Source: Cristatella mucedo (taxonomy: Eukaryota > Bryozoa > Phylactolaemata > Cristatellidae). From it: DNA of 64,000 nucleotides. Below the pieces are notes generated by a model, which saw only the letters and a list, made by a program, of their open reading frames with translations, did not search any database and was not told the origin of the DNA. The stretch covers positions 11,498,501-11,562,500 of the forward strand of contig WPIO01000002.1 in assembly GCA_009760855.2 (NCBI GenBank), written 5' to 3'. Shown one piece after another: positions 10,466 to 23,189 of the stretch. The position numbers were made by a program, and so were the translations under genes. Positions within the stretch are counted from its first letter, which is position 1. Each line of letters opens with the position of its first letter.

Positions 10466-11455
10466 GCTTCAATACAAGGAAGTGGAGTATTTGCAACGAG
10501 ACGTGTCTTCGTGTGGTTGACGCCTGCTTCACTGATTGGTCTCGTCGTCGACAGGCATCAAAATAGCCATGCAGCAGAGAAAGCAAAGAATCGCACGGAG
10601 ATTTAATGTCATTTCTAACGCTGTGAAGCAGCTTCTGCACTACCGTCATTGCGAAGCAAGCTCGGCGCTCGTAACGGTGCTAGTTCCTACTGACGCACGA
10701 CAGAAATAGTTGACGCTTTTACCTTGCGTCGAGGCCAGAAACTTGCAGGTGCAGCACCAATACGCGCAGGTTCGCCGTTGGTATTGTTCGTACGGAACGG
10801 CGCCCGTACCTAAATGCAACAAATCCGAGGAGTATAAAACTCCATTCGATAGCCATGGAGGGCTACGCGTGTCCGGAATCAATCGTCGCGTACAACAGCT
10901 CTCGTATGATACTGCTGAGCGGGGCAAATCCTCGGGGAGGGGCGAAACTCCCGATGCCTGGCTCAAATGCTACAGCACAATTGGCCGCCTATGACATGAC
11001 TTCAGGTTTTATGACCCTTAAGCAAAGATTACTTCACATCCTGTTCTAAATCATAATTGAGGAACCGTGAATATCATAACGGCATTCATAAACTGGTGCA
11101 TTTTATAACACTAATAATTCACCAAATCGCCATGCACACTAATAACAAGTTTGAACATGCTTGTGTGCACAGCTAGTTTATGCATAAATAGGCATGCATG
11201 CAGACAAAGACCAAATCTAGTCGACGCTGAACTTCCAAGAAAAGTAGCGGCTGCTGCTTTTCAACAACACTATACGATTGCTTTCCTCGAACGCCCACTT
11301 ATAATAATGCTTTTAGAAGGTCGCATTTGCATTGCATCAGCGGAAAATCAGCTAAACCATCACTTTTCAAACCACACACCGTTTCATAATCTTAGTCACT
11401 ATATTCGCAGTCGACTGTGAACAGGCTGTAAGCCGGCTCTATCGTTCAAGCCACG

Positions 11456-11659
11456 ATGGCAAATGGCCGACTGTTTTCCTTGCCAGCTCGAAGCCAGCTA
11501 AAAATGAGGTTCCCCGAATCTTTTACCGACTCATTCATACGAAAACGGTTACTGTACAAGCATCAATATAGCGTGACTCTCGTAGAGCAGCGCATCATAT
11601 ACGACCTCGAAAAGCCTACGCCGAGGAGTGAACCTGCAGGACTGATGCCAGGATACTAA
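11456..11659 (+). CDS. orphan open frame, 67 codons
   Basis: The ATG at 11456 is in a fair context (ACGATGG). It reads SLPARSQLKMRFPESFTDSF then IRKRLLYKHQYSV. No recognised motif, no splice signals checked by homology. Probably chance. Confidence 0.12.
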   Translation: MANGRLFSLPARSQLKMRFPESFTDSFIRKRLLYKHQYSVTLVEQRIIYDLEKPTPRSEPAGLMPGY

Positions 11660-13158
11660 GTGCCGCTACCCGCGACTTTCCGCTTCCTGCCCCCGACCCT
11701 TTGCCCCTGCCCTATGCAGAGCCGTTTAGGGCCGTGTATAACCTGCTCCTCCGGGAGCAGGGGGGAAGGCGCAGGAGTTCAGAAGGAAGTGTTGCTATCG
11801 CGATTTCACTAGGCTGTGCGGTGGCAGATTGGTGATGTTTAGGACAAAATTACGGTATTCTCTCGGTTTCCTTTCCTCAGGAAGTCAAACAGAGGAACCG
11901 TTGAGCTCCTAGCTTAGCTTTGCATCCTTCGTTGATGCTATTCGTGCCTTTAGATGCCTATTCATTCAACAGTCACGAAACCTTTTCAATCAAACAATCG
12001 GTATTTCGCTGACAAAGACACCAATATTGTGATTAATACGTTTCCTCTGCAGCATACGTGAACTGCCTGTGAATAGATTTAGTTCCTATATGGTGCTTTT
12101 AAATGTCTAATCAGTATCATTATGTTGCATAGCCGTAGCAAGTGTTGAAGTTGTGTGCAGTAACAGCATGCAATCGTCCAATAACAAGCCGGTAAGTAAT
12201 CGCGTTTGGCTTTACAGTTACTGCCGTATTTATTGTCGTGTACCATCTTAAGCATTTGTTTGTTAACGGTCTTCTATGATTTTAGTGATTTAATGGTGGC
12301 AGTTTTATTAGATAAGGTGCCCATTAGAGGGACTGTTCCCACTAGTCGAACAAGAACTAAATGTGACAATCAAACACAGAGCCAGACTTTCCTCAATTAG
12401 GTAAAACCTTTTACCAGCCACGAAAAATCGACGGGAATCGCAGCAGAAGTCGCGTGTTTCTTTTGTACCGTTAGAACCTGAGTGAACGTGATTCGATTAA
12501 CTTTGATCGGATTAAAAGCCTACAGTATGGATGCCTTCGTATTGCTTAACATCATTGCACACTGTATGCTTGCTTTTTCTTCGAATGGAACGTATTTACG
12601 GGCGTTTTGTACATAACCTATAGCAAAAAATGCATCCTATGTTGTACAGGTTCAGAAAAAATATGCCTAGCACAGCTTCCGCAGTTTGTTCGTAAGCACC
12701 ATTCTCTTTTGGGTAACCACTCGCTTAAAGATTGTTCACTTGCTGCGTGCATTCGCTGCAGCCATTCTGATCACCAGTATGCCTAATTTCAGTGTGCGGA
12801 CGGTTTTAAGTAGAGAGCTCATGGCATGCACATAGCATGTTCTGCAGTAGATCGTTATAGAATACCTTGGTTTAAAAAAGTTCGATATTATATTGATACA
12901 TTTGAAGTGCACACGATGGCTTTCAATTAAGTATGGCTACATGCACAGCACTGAACAGACTGCTTTGAGCGAACATTTATCTTCTTGCCGATATAGGCGG
13001 CTCTCACAATCACAATGAATAGTAAATATTGCAGCAACTCTTCCGATTCTTATGTCATTAGCGTGCGAAAGAGGAAAAGTCGTACAGCAGCCTCCAGTCA
13101 TTTTGAACAAGAGAAAAGCAAGCGACCTCTGGCTCTCGTGTAGGAAATCCATTTACCT

Positions 13159-13200
13159 GCTACAGACGCGAGCTAACAGAGCTACAGACGCGAGCTAACA
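13159..13200. repeat. 22-bp tandem duplication
   Basis: GCTACAGACGCGAGCTAACA occurs exactly twice, at 13159 and 13181. Confidence 0.9.
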
Positions 13201-13289
13201 ACAGCACTATGCTGCAGCAAGTCGACCTATTGAGTGCTCGATTGCTCACCTCGGCCAGAGTAGAAAAGGTCAAATCGCTCGCCCTGGAA

Positions 13290-13340
13290 GGCTGCTGCTG
13301 CTGCTGCCACCGCTGCCGCTGCTGCTGCTGCTGCTGGCGT
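13290..13340. repeat. CTG/CCG trinucleotide run
   Basis: GGCTGCTGCTGCTGCTGCCA, then CCGCTGCCGCTGCTGCTGCT. On the minus strand it would read as a Ser run, but no gene surrounds it. Confidence 0.9.
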
Positions 13341-14381
13341 AATGAGACTGGGAAAGAGGACAGAACTTAGTGCGAACGGACGGTACACGCAAGCTAGACG
13401 CACAGTTGTATCGGGCTCTCGGTCCGTTTAATGGCACGGTGGATAATCCTGCCTCGCTCCTAAACGCCGCAAATGTTGGGTACGATAGGCTCGTAATCCC
13501 CGCGGCCAGAGCTCCGGAGGATCGTCGAAGATCATCAGGGTACGTGTGGATTATTGCCCCTTTTAATATGATTTGCTGACAAGATTGAATAGCCGCGAGG
13601 TATCGACAACGGAACAGCTGCAAATTTTAGGCCAGATTATCCAGTAGGATTGGTCTTAGTAGCCAACTACTCTTGTTACTTAAAGTCCTCAAAGACTTGC
13701 ACATATAAAGCAACGCTGGCGCTAAAAAGCTCCTGCAAAACTGGACAAGTTTCACCTATTGCATCTCGAACCTCTGCGAACTTGTTGAATACTTCCACTT
13801 GCCATACCTTGGTATGCGGGCTAGACTGTCGCTATAGCACACTCCTAAACGACCAAACGGACTATATTGGTACATATGATCCAGTGGTATGGTATATAAG
13901 ATCAATTATGTAGGGAAGTCTGCATCGCACTTCAAATAACCTTAACAAAACTTGAATAAGATGAATCTAAAAAATGTGTAAGCAAAATTGCTCATTTTTG
14001 TGTATACACAACTTTGCTGCAATGATTATTCTCGACTTCCTACTGATGTTGCTTACTCAGTTTCCCTAATGCTTACCTATACTTGACTAAAAGTAGGGAG
14101 GTTAAGGAGACGATTATTCATAATATTATTCAGATTATTTCTGACATTAATTAAGACAGCTGTCGCTCCACCGTAGCTTGACTAATCGTCGCTACTGTAT
14201 GCTGCTTACTGGACATAAACTTCCGCGAAACCGATGGAGCATGCATAATCCGTGGCCGAGCCAAATCGGCGGTAGCAAGACACTGTCTACTGACACTGTT
14301 TATGTAGCTCTCTTGCATTGAAAGGCTGAAAACAACGGCCAGCGTCTATCCGTAGCTTACCGGGTAATGACAGTATTGATA

Positions 14382-14560
14382 CATTTGTATTTCACCCTCA
14401 GAGAACTGAATCTCTTTCCTGGCACTTTACAACTGTTGTATAAAAAGCATCGCCAAATAATTGGGGTAGCTTCCGCAGCAGCACGCATTGTGTAAGCAGG
14501 TACATGCACACGGAGAACGAATCACAAAGGCCCACCAAGTGATGCTAATGGACCAATAGC
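14382..14560 (-). mobile_element. L2-like LINE 3' UTR, degenerate
   Basis: CCCTCAGAGAACTGAATCTC and, further on, GAACGAATCACAAAGGCCCA match the 3' UTR of the copy at 32895-33990. It is diverged and lacks a clean (ATT)n end. Confidence 0.65.
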
Positions 14561-15044
14561 CTGCATTCTGACTCCTTGATGCGGCAACTTAGATCGGATG
14601 AAACTGATATGAGGTCCGCTATCGATCTTCGCATCCGTCTCGCTCACGGGCTGCAGGCTTCACCCATTCGCTGGGCATCATGGAGGCCAGGTCGTAAGCC
14701 GCAAAGCGGCGCTCCCGACCATGAGGTCTGCCTCTCCTTTCGTCAACCCGCTGCTTGAAGAGCTAATAACCGCTGACGTCAAGGTGCACGCTAGCTGAGC
14801 GGCAGGTGCTAGCCAGCTCCATTGTCTGTTGGCTTCGGATTTGGAGCCGCGAAGTTTCAAAGCAAACGAGAGCTCGACGAAACGTTAGCGCCAGCAGCAT
14901 CGGCGGCGGCAGCACGGAAATTAAGAGTAGCTAAAAAGCGAGACTGCCGCGAAGAGGCATAAGCGGCGCTGCAGAGAGACGTGGAAAGAGCTGTTCCGAA
15001 TGTCGGAGAGCGTAGCCTCCTAGCATGAAGTCCGGGCGAGTAGC

Positions 15045-15240
15045 ACGCAGCCACTAACCACACTTCCGTGCTGACCCTGGGCATGTCAGCCCTAACAATG
15101 TTATTCGTGTTGTTCATCGAAATCGATATTACTCACCATTCAATAGCGTTTCCGTTGCAACAAATGTAAAGCACCTAGAAAGAGATTGAGTTCTCTGAGG
15201 GCGCTTTATCAAGAGCGTTATTATTATTCTTCTTAATATT
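15045..15240 (+). mobile_element. L2-like LINE 3' UTR and tail
   Basis: It shares with the copy at 17785-18160 the stretch CCACTAACCACA, the run TACTCACCATTCAATAGC and the end TTCTCTGAGGGCGCTTTATC, followed by ATT-rich sequence. It is 5'-truncated, as is usual for LINEs. Confidence 0.82.
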
Positions 15241-15804
15241 ACAGCTCGCATAATCCCTGAAGCCACATCTTGCTTGTGGAAGTATCTCTCTCGTACTCAG
15301 AGTCTGCTTAAATAGCTCCTGAAGTTTCACAAATAGACATGAACTTAGGCGAATCGTTGCTTAAAGACGCGGTAGTCTTTTCTTTTGGCGGCTTCACTGG
15401 GTGTGATTCTACGAGGGGTCACGTAGACGAAATTTCCAGGAGGGGCATGAGGGCCGAAGGGGAGACGGGGGTCCGCGCCGCCGCACCGTCTGTGAACTAG
15501 CCACCGTAGCTCGTGTGAGTGCTGCAGCAGGGCGCGTGAGAGTCAGGCCTAGCCTAGTCGGGCCCTGTGGGCAGCCTGGAAGAAGTAGTCTATCCCACCC
15601 CCGCGACACGTCCATCTACCACGGGCACATCCCTAGTCCCCTACGGAAGTGCAGAAGGCTCTATCTGCCTGCATGCCTGGCGGCCGCCGATTCCAGTACC
15701 AGCCATCAGTATCAACGTACAGCATTTTCCTTACTTTCTTGGTAGGAAATACATCAGCGAGCAACCGAAGGCGAGCTTTGCAGCTGCGGTTCTGCCTCAT
15801 CGCT

Positions 15805-15816
15805 GCCTCTCTCTCC

Positions 15817-15900
<84 letters not shown>
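15805..15900. repeat. (CT)n microsatellite
   Basis: About 95 bp of CT ending directly before a SINE A copy. Confidence 0.98.
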
Positions 15901-15903
<3 letters not shown>

Positions 15904-15911
15904 CATAACGG

Positions 15912-16064
15912 GATAACTATATGAACATAGTGTATTCGCATAGCGCCCAAGAGAATTTGATCTCTTTTCAGGCCCTTCACACACATGTCAAGGGACTCGA
16001 GCCCACAACCTTGGAGATACCTAGGTCGGGGCGAGCACCTTAACCACTGGGCCAAACCAGCTCG
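15912..16064 (-). mobile_element. SINE A copy
   Basis: The minus strand starts GGTTTGGCCCAGTGGTTAAG, has GTGGGCTCGAGTCCC, and ends CTCTTGGGCGCTATGCGAAT. It is full length and lies just right of a CT microsatellite. Confidence 0.85.
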
Positions 16065-17784
16065 GCAGCCCCCCCCCCCCCGCCGGAGGCTACTGTCCGC
16101 ATGGCATGGTGACTGCTGAGTGCCCAGCTATACGGACTGTAAAAAAGGCCGTATGGTATTAACCTCGCTCATCGGCTGAGGACCAATGCGCAGTGGCTGA
16201 CACGCGGGTTTCCCGGTAGACTGAAGCAGGGGCGGATGTAGGTTGGTTGGGGCAAGGGGGGGGGAGGCTACAGCGCGGGCCTCGGATCAAGCTCCAGAGA
16301 TCGAGCTCCAGGCCGCAACGCTCTTGCCAACGCTCTAGCCATGCAACACGTACACGTGCTGAGGATATCCGTCCAGTCCCTACCCCATAGGAAGCCCGAT
16401 GGCTCCCATCGTATAGCCGCGAAGCGTTAGCGAGGGGCTACCGGATTCGAGGTCGAGGCTCGGAGCCCAATTTCCGCTTCCGTGGTCAATTTATTGTATA
16501 GGGCGATGGCGGTTTACGCGTGCTAGATGTACTTGTACTCAATGCGCTAAAGAGGAAATGCTTTTCGCCCGGTCTCAAGTGTCATGCCTGCCAAGTGCCA
16601 TAGCTCCAGGCTCTCCGAACGGAAGACGCGGCACGTTTCTTTTTCGACAGAAGCTATACAGAGGCGTGCCTTCGGCGTAGAGCCTCGGGGGGCTTCTGAA
16701 ATAAGAAATAAGAAATTTTCAGAGTTGATTTCGGGCGGAGAGCATTTAGAGCCTAGATTCGAGATGTTTCCTTAGAGGGTGCCAACTGATTTCTTCTTTT
16801 TTTTCAAAGGGGCAGCAACAGCGGGTCTGGAAGAGAGCCTTTACGGCTTAGCTTCAGGTTCTCCAAATGCGTAACCGATGTCAATTTAGGATTGTCAAAA
16901 ACAGGCATACAGCATACAGTCCCTCTTTACCACTTTGCGTTTCGACTTTCGCAGCTCACTCGATCTCTGCTTTTTCAAATACATACTTATTCATTAAATA
17001 TTTACTTACTCATTAAATATTTATCGAGATAGTGAAAATGATACACAGCGAAATCGGTTGTCTGAGTCAATTATGTGCCCATATATTACTATTAAAAGTA
17101 AAGTTACTGCATGTATGGAGCGTGGAAACCTGCTGAAGACACTGCGCCACTTGAAGACTCCCTTACTGAAGTTGCACCTTCAGAGGAGCAGTACCCATCT
17201 CAGCTCTTCTTTGCTGTTCTGTACATCTCTTCATCTTCATTGCTTCATCAGCGAACAAGTTGCACTATTTACATTGGTTAGTAGTTGCTTGTCAGTACTG
17301 TGCCTGTAATAAAATGTGAAATGATAATTATGTTTTATTTATAACGTCTAATACGTCTTATTTTCTCTTATTTTGCCTAATATCTTGGGTAATACGAGTG
17401 TAATGGTGACTAAGACGGTGTTATTTCATGTCCAGGGGCTCTAATAATTGTAAACGTATTTAAAGGATCGTGAGCAGGTTTTATATGGTTTAACTACGAA
17501 AACTTTCAATTTATAAATAAATAAAGCTACTTCGTGGAAATGTACTCACTGCGGATGAGTCTGGAGCTGATTAAGCTCGATAACCGAGGGACAAGTGTAC
17601 ACGTAGGCTAGACATTGACAGAGAGCATGCAAGAATTCAAGGGTACACTTAGAATTATAAGCCACCCGTATATGTTTTTCATAGAAAAGAGAGTTGAAAA
17701 GGAAATGAAACAGTTATGCAAGTCGCGACAGTCATCTGCAACAGACGACGCCAAAACTGCAATGATCTGCTTGCATTAATTGTA
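16065..17784. other. intergenic, unassigned
   Basis: C runs at 16070-16082 and G runs at 16255-16265. There is AT-rich DNA after 16.9 kb. Nothing recognised. Confidence 0.5.
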
Positions 17785-18160
17785 TTGCTCCCAAAGCCTG
17801 GAACTCCCTCCCGAGCTGCGCCAGAACATCCTCTGACCTGACCACATTTAAAAGGAACTTAAAAACACACCTATTTAGGACAGCATTTAGTGGGTCCCTG
17901 TGATTCGTCCTTCACGTGCTTATGCGTGCTGACACTGTGCATGCTGCCACTAACCACATTTGCATGCTGACTCTGTGCATGTCACCCCTAACCATATTAT
18001 TCATTTTGTTTGTTTTTCAAGCATGATTTTACTTACCATTCAATTGCATTTCACTTTCCAGCAAATGTACAGCGCCTAGAAAGAGATTAAGTTCTCTGAG
18101 GGCGATTTATCAAGTGCATTATTATTATTATTATTTGTATTATTATTATTATTAAAAAGT
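17785..18160 (+). mobile_element. L2-like LINE 3' end with (ATT)n tail
   Basis: The plus strand ends an ORF with APKAWNSLPSCARTSSDL, TTFKRNLKTHLFRTAFSGSL and TGA at 17900-17902. A 220-bp 3' UTR follows, ending in TTCTCTGAGGGCGATTTATC and (ATT)n. It defines the intact C terminus and 3' UTR of this LINE family. Confidence 0.88.
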
Positions 18161-18771
18161 TGCCGTTGGTTTGAAAAACGGAAATTCAGTTGTTTGGATG
18201 TGTGCGGTACACCGAAAGAAATAAAGCTATTTGAATCGATTCGAATCATTTCTGGTCTACGGCTGCACATTCTCGAAATAGCTTGCATCAAACCATTGAT
18301 TATTACTGATAAAAAGCTCGGCTTAGCAACGGAAATGTTTTTGTAAAGACAGGAAACCCTCATCACATCAAGGAATATGAAGTCTGTTGAAACTTGGTTT
18401 CCTACAAGTTTCCGTTGGACAGACATATACAGCTACCCGCGGTAGCGAAGACTAGTCGAAGAAGTCGAGCATACAGGTACATAGTAGTTAAACTCCGTAA
18501 TGCAGGTGCAAGCTACTGACGGATTTCAAGTCACATGATTCAGCTCGTGTTTCCATCCGTCAAGCGCCACAAAGCAGCTTAGGGAAGCAACCACCTCTGA
18601 GATACCCAAATAAGACGGCTATCCCAGCTGGCAGCTAACCGAACACGACAAGCGGAGACTGCGAGACAGCACTCCGAGACCATTTCACGTAGCACTCACC
18701 TGCTCACAGGGACCTCGTCAATTCTCCAGGCTTTTCATGGGCTCTGGGACTGTCTCTGGGACTGACTCTAT

Positions 18772-18910
18772 GATTTAGGTGCTCGCACTTCACCATCTGG
18801 GTCGTAGTTTTGAACCCTACAGCAAGCATATCTATATTACCTGCTGCAAGTAGGAGAAGTTGCCACTTTGGCTCTCCTGCCGCTATGAGGCTTTTAAATC
18901 AGCTAAAACT
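18772..18910 (+). mobile_element. SINE B copy, degenerate
   Basis: TAGGTGCTCGCACTTCACCA, TTTTGAACCCTACAGC, CTGCTGCAAGTAGGAGAAG, CTCCTGCCGCTATGAGGCTT and TTAAATCAGCTA follow the family order. Confidence 0.65.
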
Positions 18911-20279
18911 TACTTTCCCTAAACTTGCTCCTTTAATGGCAGCCTCGAGTTCCGCAATACATCCTCGACAATATCATTCCATATTTATATAAAAAAAAGA
19001 CCGGGCGAGGCTGCTGACGACGCATCCTATCTGTGCACTGACGTCCCGAGGCACTTACCGCTTTTCTTTGACAAAAAATCTGAATCCTCTGTATTTAGTT
19101 TCGAATTCATTTTAGGTAGAGATTGCTATCACGTCTGCCCTAAGCGCCACTCTCCCAGTCACAGTCCGCAGAAGGCGTGTAGCTAAAAGCTGGTCTCAAC
19201 CAGCTAGGCAGAGGAACGTCTGATTATTTGGCGATACCGGGAAAATAGTTGCCACCTGGTTGCTTAGTCAGGAAGGAGCTGGAGTACGTGGTCTCACTCG
19301 TGCCAGCAGCTTGGCTTCTCTCGCAGCTCTGAGTTCGAGATTCAATTTCCGGTTTCTAAGCAACGTTATCTGGTGATTTAGCTTGAATTCCATACATACT
19401 CAGTAAACAACTCAATGGGTACATTTGCATGGCACGGTGTCCTTTTTTATAAGAATGTCATCAATAATAAGACGTTTCTGTGCCAGGTTGTACATGTGGG
19501 TCCGTCGAGAGGACTTTTTGAGCACTGTTGTTTCTGTATGAGACCCAGAAGTGGAGGGCAATAGGGAGTCCCCTGTATCCAGCTACCTGATATCGCCAAA
19601 GCGAGGTTGTGGAAATGGGAATAGGCTTTGCTTATGTCAATAATTCTTAGGTAGGTGACGACCCGCTCTCCAAGACCTGATTTTGGCACAACAGATATCA
19701 CCCTGAGCTGTGTGACTCGATACATAACGATTCAGTTCACTGTCGATTTATTCGTTGTACAACAGTAGGAAGTGGGTTAGCCCGTTGCGATCCCCTCCGA
19801 AATGCACGACCTCAACGAATCCGCCCCTTAACCCCGATCTGAAAGTCAGCCTGCACATCCAGGCCGACTCGTATGCTGCTATCCAATTTTGGAAGTAGAA
19901 AATATGTGACACATCTGCCCACATCCAACTGGCGGTCAGTAATCCAGCTTGAAAGCAGCTGCAATTGGGAGATTGTTGGCAAACTGTGGCTGGGGTGGAC
20001 AAGCTGCAGCCACACAAGTGGCACTGCTGGCCCGACGAGAGTCCATCTCGATAATGCACTTTCGTAGATCCGAAGCGCTAGCAGATAGCATGGCTTCACT
20101 ATTTTCACCGATACTGACCGTGAGCCAAGCGTACGAATGATGTCTCTCCCACGAAAGGTGGCTCACTAGGGACGATATCGGCAGGAAGGCAGTCGAGTTC
20201 AATTACCAGCCCGCGGACCCGCAGGTCCGATGGGTAGATGGCACGTTACCAAGCTTCACTCCCAGTCATCATTTACAAA
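18911..20279. other. intergenic, unassigned
   Basis: Several overlapping minus-strand frames at 19447-20202 show no known motif and no shared splice frame. Confidence 0.45.
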
Positions 20280-20415
20280 ACAGTATAAAATATAATTCAT
20301 CTATACGGAACTCTCAGAGAACTTATAAACTCTATTCGGGTACTTGGAATATTCTAAAGAGCTTGACCCCGTGACCTTATTTTTAAAGGTGATCAACTTG
20401 CATTTTAGCCAAACC
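20280..20415 (-). mobile_element. SINE A copy, degenerate
   Basis: ACTCTCAGAGAACTTATAAA, GGTACTTGGAATATTCTAAA, GACCCCGTGACC and GCCAAACCATAG on the plus strand keep the order of SINE A in reverse with many substitutions. Confidence 0.55.
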
Positions 20416-20505
20416 ATAGCGCCTATGTAACCAATCAGGGTCTGGTAGCCTAGAGCGCACATAAGGGGTCGCCGGGCAGCTGGGGGTCATCTGGCTGGGC
20501 CCAGC

Positions 20506-20506
20506 C

Positions 20507-20588
<82 letters not shown>

Positions 20589-20610
20589 ATATATATATAC
20601 ATATACATAA
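20506..20610. repeat. (TG)n(TA)n compound microsatellite
   Basis: TG repeats turn into TA repeats with ATG interruptions, ending at the tail of a SINE A copy. Confidence 0.97.
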
Positions 20611-20743
20611 TTCATTTGTATATCGCCCAAGAGAACTTAATCTCTATTCTAGCGCTTCACATATGCCTCGGGGCTCGAGCCTACAACCTCAGCCAGACCT
20701 TGATCGGCGCGAGCACCTTAACCACTGAACCAATCCAGTGCAG
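20606..20743 (-). mobile_element. SINE A copy
   Basis: TCGCCCAAGAGAACTTAATC, ATATGCCTCGGGGCTCGAGC, CAGACCTTGATCGGCGCGAG and CACCTTAACCACTGAACCAA on the plus strand give a full-length reverse copy next to a TG/TA microsatellite. Confidence 0.85.
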
Positions 20744-22160
20744 CCTTCCTTTTGACCTGGGGCAGGATGGTCGACGACGCCCATTCATCTTGGCTATTGA
20801 GGAGAAGAAGCTCGAGAGCTAAGACGTGGACTGGGGGGCGGGGCGGAGCGTCCCAGTCGCTCAGTATCCACATCTCGAAGGATGAATGAATGGCTGGCGT
20901 TCGCCGACAATGCTGCCAAACTACAGAAGGCCGCGAGGAGCCACAGCCCGAGCTCAAGGTAAGAAGTTAAGGTGCAAGTTAAGAGCGCTCGCTGCTGTTG
21001 CTTGTAAGCTCCACGTTCCCATGCACTGTGCTGTTCGCAGCTTCCCCCTGAGCTCGGACCCTCGGCGAGCTAAGATGCTGCGCCCGCTTATGGATCTCCG
21101 TTACGTAGCCATTCGTACCTCTGGCGAGGCGGCTGCTACTCCACTTTCTTGCAAGATGAGTTCGAGGTGTCCGATAGGCAGGCACTCTCCGGAACGCTTC
21201 GATGATTGCTCCGGTCAAGTCGTCCTCCAAGCTTTTCACAAAGCAATGAAACAGGTGTACCCTATGGACTGGCGGCGCCCATGATTGGTTGTTTGCTAAA
21301 TCTTGCTTTGAGTCTTGGCCAATAAGAAGAGCTGCGTTTGGCAGAGTCTTTGTTAAGTCTTCCTTAAGCGTTGAACGATCAAACCCCCAGTTTTGGCTAC
21401 GTTTACATATCGAAGACTCACGTAGGATGTAGGACAGAAGCAGGTAGAAAGCAAAACTCTCTGTGTAAATCTGTCTTTAGGCAGGCTGGCCAGCTTTCGA
21501 GCCACTGCAGCATATGACTCATCACATCCAAAACAAGCTTGGCAAGATAGGTTCCTACTCGGTCAAAACGCGCCAGCGGAAATACGCACGAACATAAACG
21601 ACCATTAGTTGAAAAGCATGCAGAAAAACTTAGCTATTGACATCGCGTTTATAGAAACATTAGCGACAGCAAAATAGCCCAGCGCGAGACTTTAATTAGT
21701 AGCTTACTTGCTCTGACTCGCTTCGCCGATTATAGCAAAAACCCGGCAATGAGGGCACGCCAGAGTTTTGACCGGCCTTGACTTCAAGCGGCCATTACTC
21801 CCCAGCTCACTCAGACAAAATAGCTCGAGCATGCCCGCGAAAAATTGCCGGAAAAGCGTTACCCGGAAAAATCACGCGAAACCGATTTTGAAATTAAACC
21901 ATATGCACATAAGCAATTACAGCTGCGAAAAGGCTCAGCCGCACAGATTTACCGACCGGCAGACCTCCGCTAAGGCCAACAGGCTATCCGCTCTACTGAG
22001 ATATAATCTCAGAGGATTAAAATGCGTAATTAACGCTCTGATTAAAAGGCTGCTCGCCGCTATTTCTCAATTCCACTATTCCACTCCAAGTGATATTTTA
22101 GCATCGTATGAACTTGGTAAACTATCTATCCTGTTTTGAGGTTAAAATCGTCATATATCG
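20744..22160. other. intergenic, unassigned
   Basis: A moderately GC-rich block at 20750-21290 with open frames on both strands, none recognised. The rest is plain. Confidence 0.45.
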
Positions 22161-22161
22161 C

Positions 22162-22295
22162 CGAGCTGGTTTGTTCCGGTGTTTGATGTGCTCGCTCCGA
22201 CCAAGGTCTGGTTGAAGTCGTGCGCTCGAGCCCCGAGGCATATCTTAAGCGCCTGAATAGAGATAAAGCTCTCTTAGGTCGCCATACAAATTAAT
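22162..22295 (+). mobile_element. SINE A copy, plus strand
   Basis: GAGCTGGTTTGTTCCGGTGT, GCTCGCTCCGACCAAGGTCT, GTGCGCTCGAGCCCC, GCGCCTGAATAGAGATAAAG and CTCTTAGGTCGCCATACAAA read head to tail in the forward direction. Confidence 0.8.
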
Positions 22296-23097
22296 TACAT
22301 TTTTATATTTTATATGCCTGTACCATAGTAGTGGTACTCCAAATATTCCACGCACCATACACCTGACGTCGATGACTCATGCTCATGGGACGGACTAACG
22401 TACGCTCTCAGGCACTCACTTTCTCAGCTCTTAGGACACATTCTCTTACAGTCGCATTCAAAATTACGTCGGTTGACAGGAGAGTGCCCGCAAAAAATAC
22501 GGTACAAATTTAATTCTTTCAGATATTCAAGATACTTTATTACAAAAACTTTGAATATGCCTGAAATAAATTTAGGTATATACATGTTCAATTCAATGAC
22601 AATCTTCACACTGCATAGATAATTAAATACAGCTCTCATCAGAAGCCAGCACACCACTTGTTCATAATTCAATACTCAGATTCATGTTAAATTTAAACTT
22701 TAGAGTGAATTGCATAGCTAAATATTCAAAGTGACAGATCACGTCCCTAGATTTTTAAATACGACAAACATCGTACTTTTATAGCCGTAGAAATCTTGTA
22801 CGTATAACAAATGGCACGACTTAATTATGACATTAGTGACTTATATATACGGGACCCGCGGATCCACTGATCTAGGGACTGACGGACTCACGTACTTATA
22901 TTAAAATATTTAGGTTGATTGCGAAGCTAATTAAACTGCTGAAAACATAGTAATCCAACTGGGCAGATGGCTTTAATCTAACTGAGCAGATGGCTCCAGC
23001 CAAATCATATCGACCTCAGCGTCCAAGCCGCACTTGGTTTTACTATTGCTTTTATTGGTGGTCACTTGAAAAGCCTCGGTGCATAAAATAAATAAAT

Positions 23098-23182
23098 GAT
23101 TTATTTGCATAGCGTCCTAAGAGAACCTAATCTCTATTCAGGCGCCTCGCGTATGCCTTGGGGCTCGACCCCACAACGCGAT
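23098..23182 (-). mobile_element. SINE A copy, 5'-truncated
   Basis: TTTGCATAGCGTCCTAAGAG, TCTCTATTCAGGCGCCTCGC and GGGGCTCGACCCCACAAC cover the tail and B box. The tRNA-like head is absent. Confidence 0.75.
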
Positions 23183-23189
23183 GGATAGC

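Larger units (their letters stand above)
10470..13285. other. intergenic, unassigned
   Basis: AT-richer after 11.8 kb. It contains the orphan frame at 11456 and the 22-bp duplication at 13159. No family-level similarity was seen on either strand. Confidence 0.5.

Noticed and set aside
19936-20202. Minus-strand frame with SIGENSEAMLSASASDLRKC
   Set aside because: No matching splice frame, no recognised domain, and overlapping frames equally open.
20886-21284. 132-codon plus-strand frame
   Set aside because: The opposite strand is equally open. Basic, low-information sequence in a GC-rich patch with no known domain.
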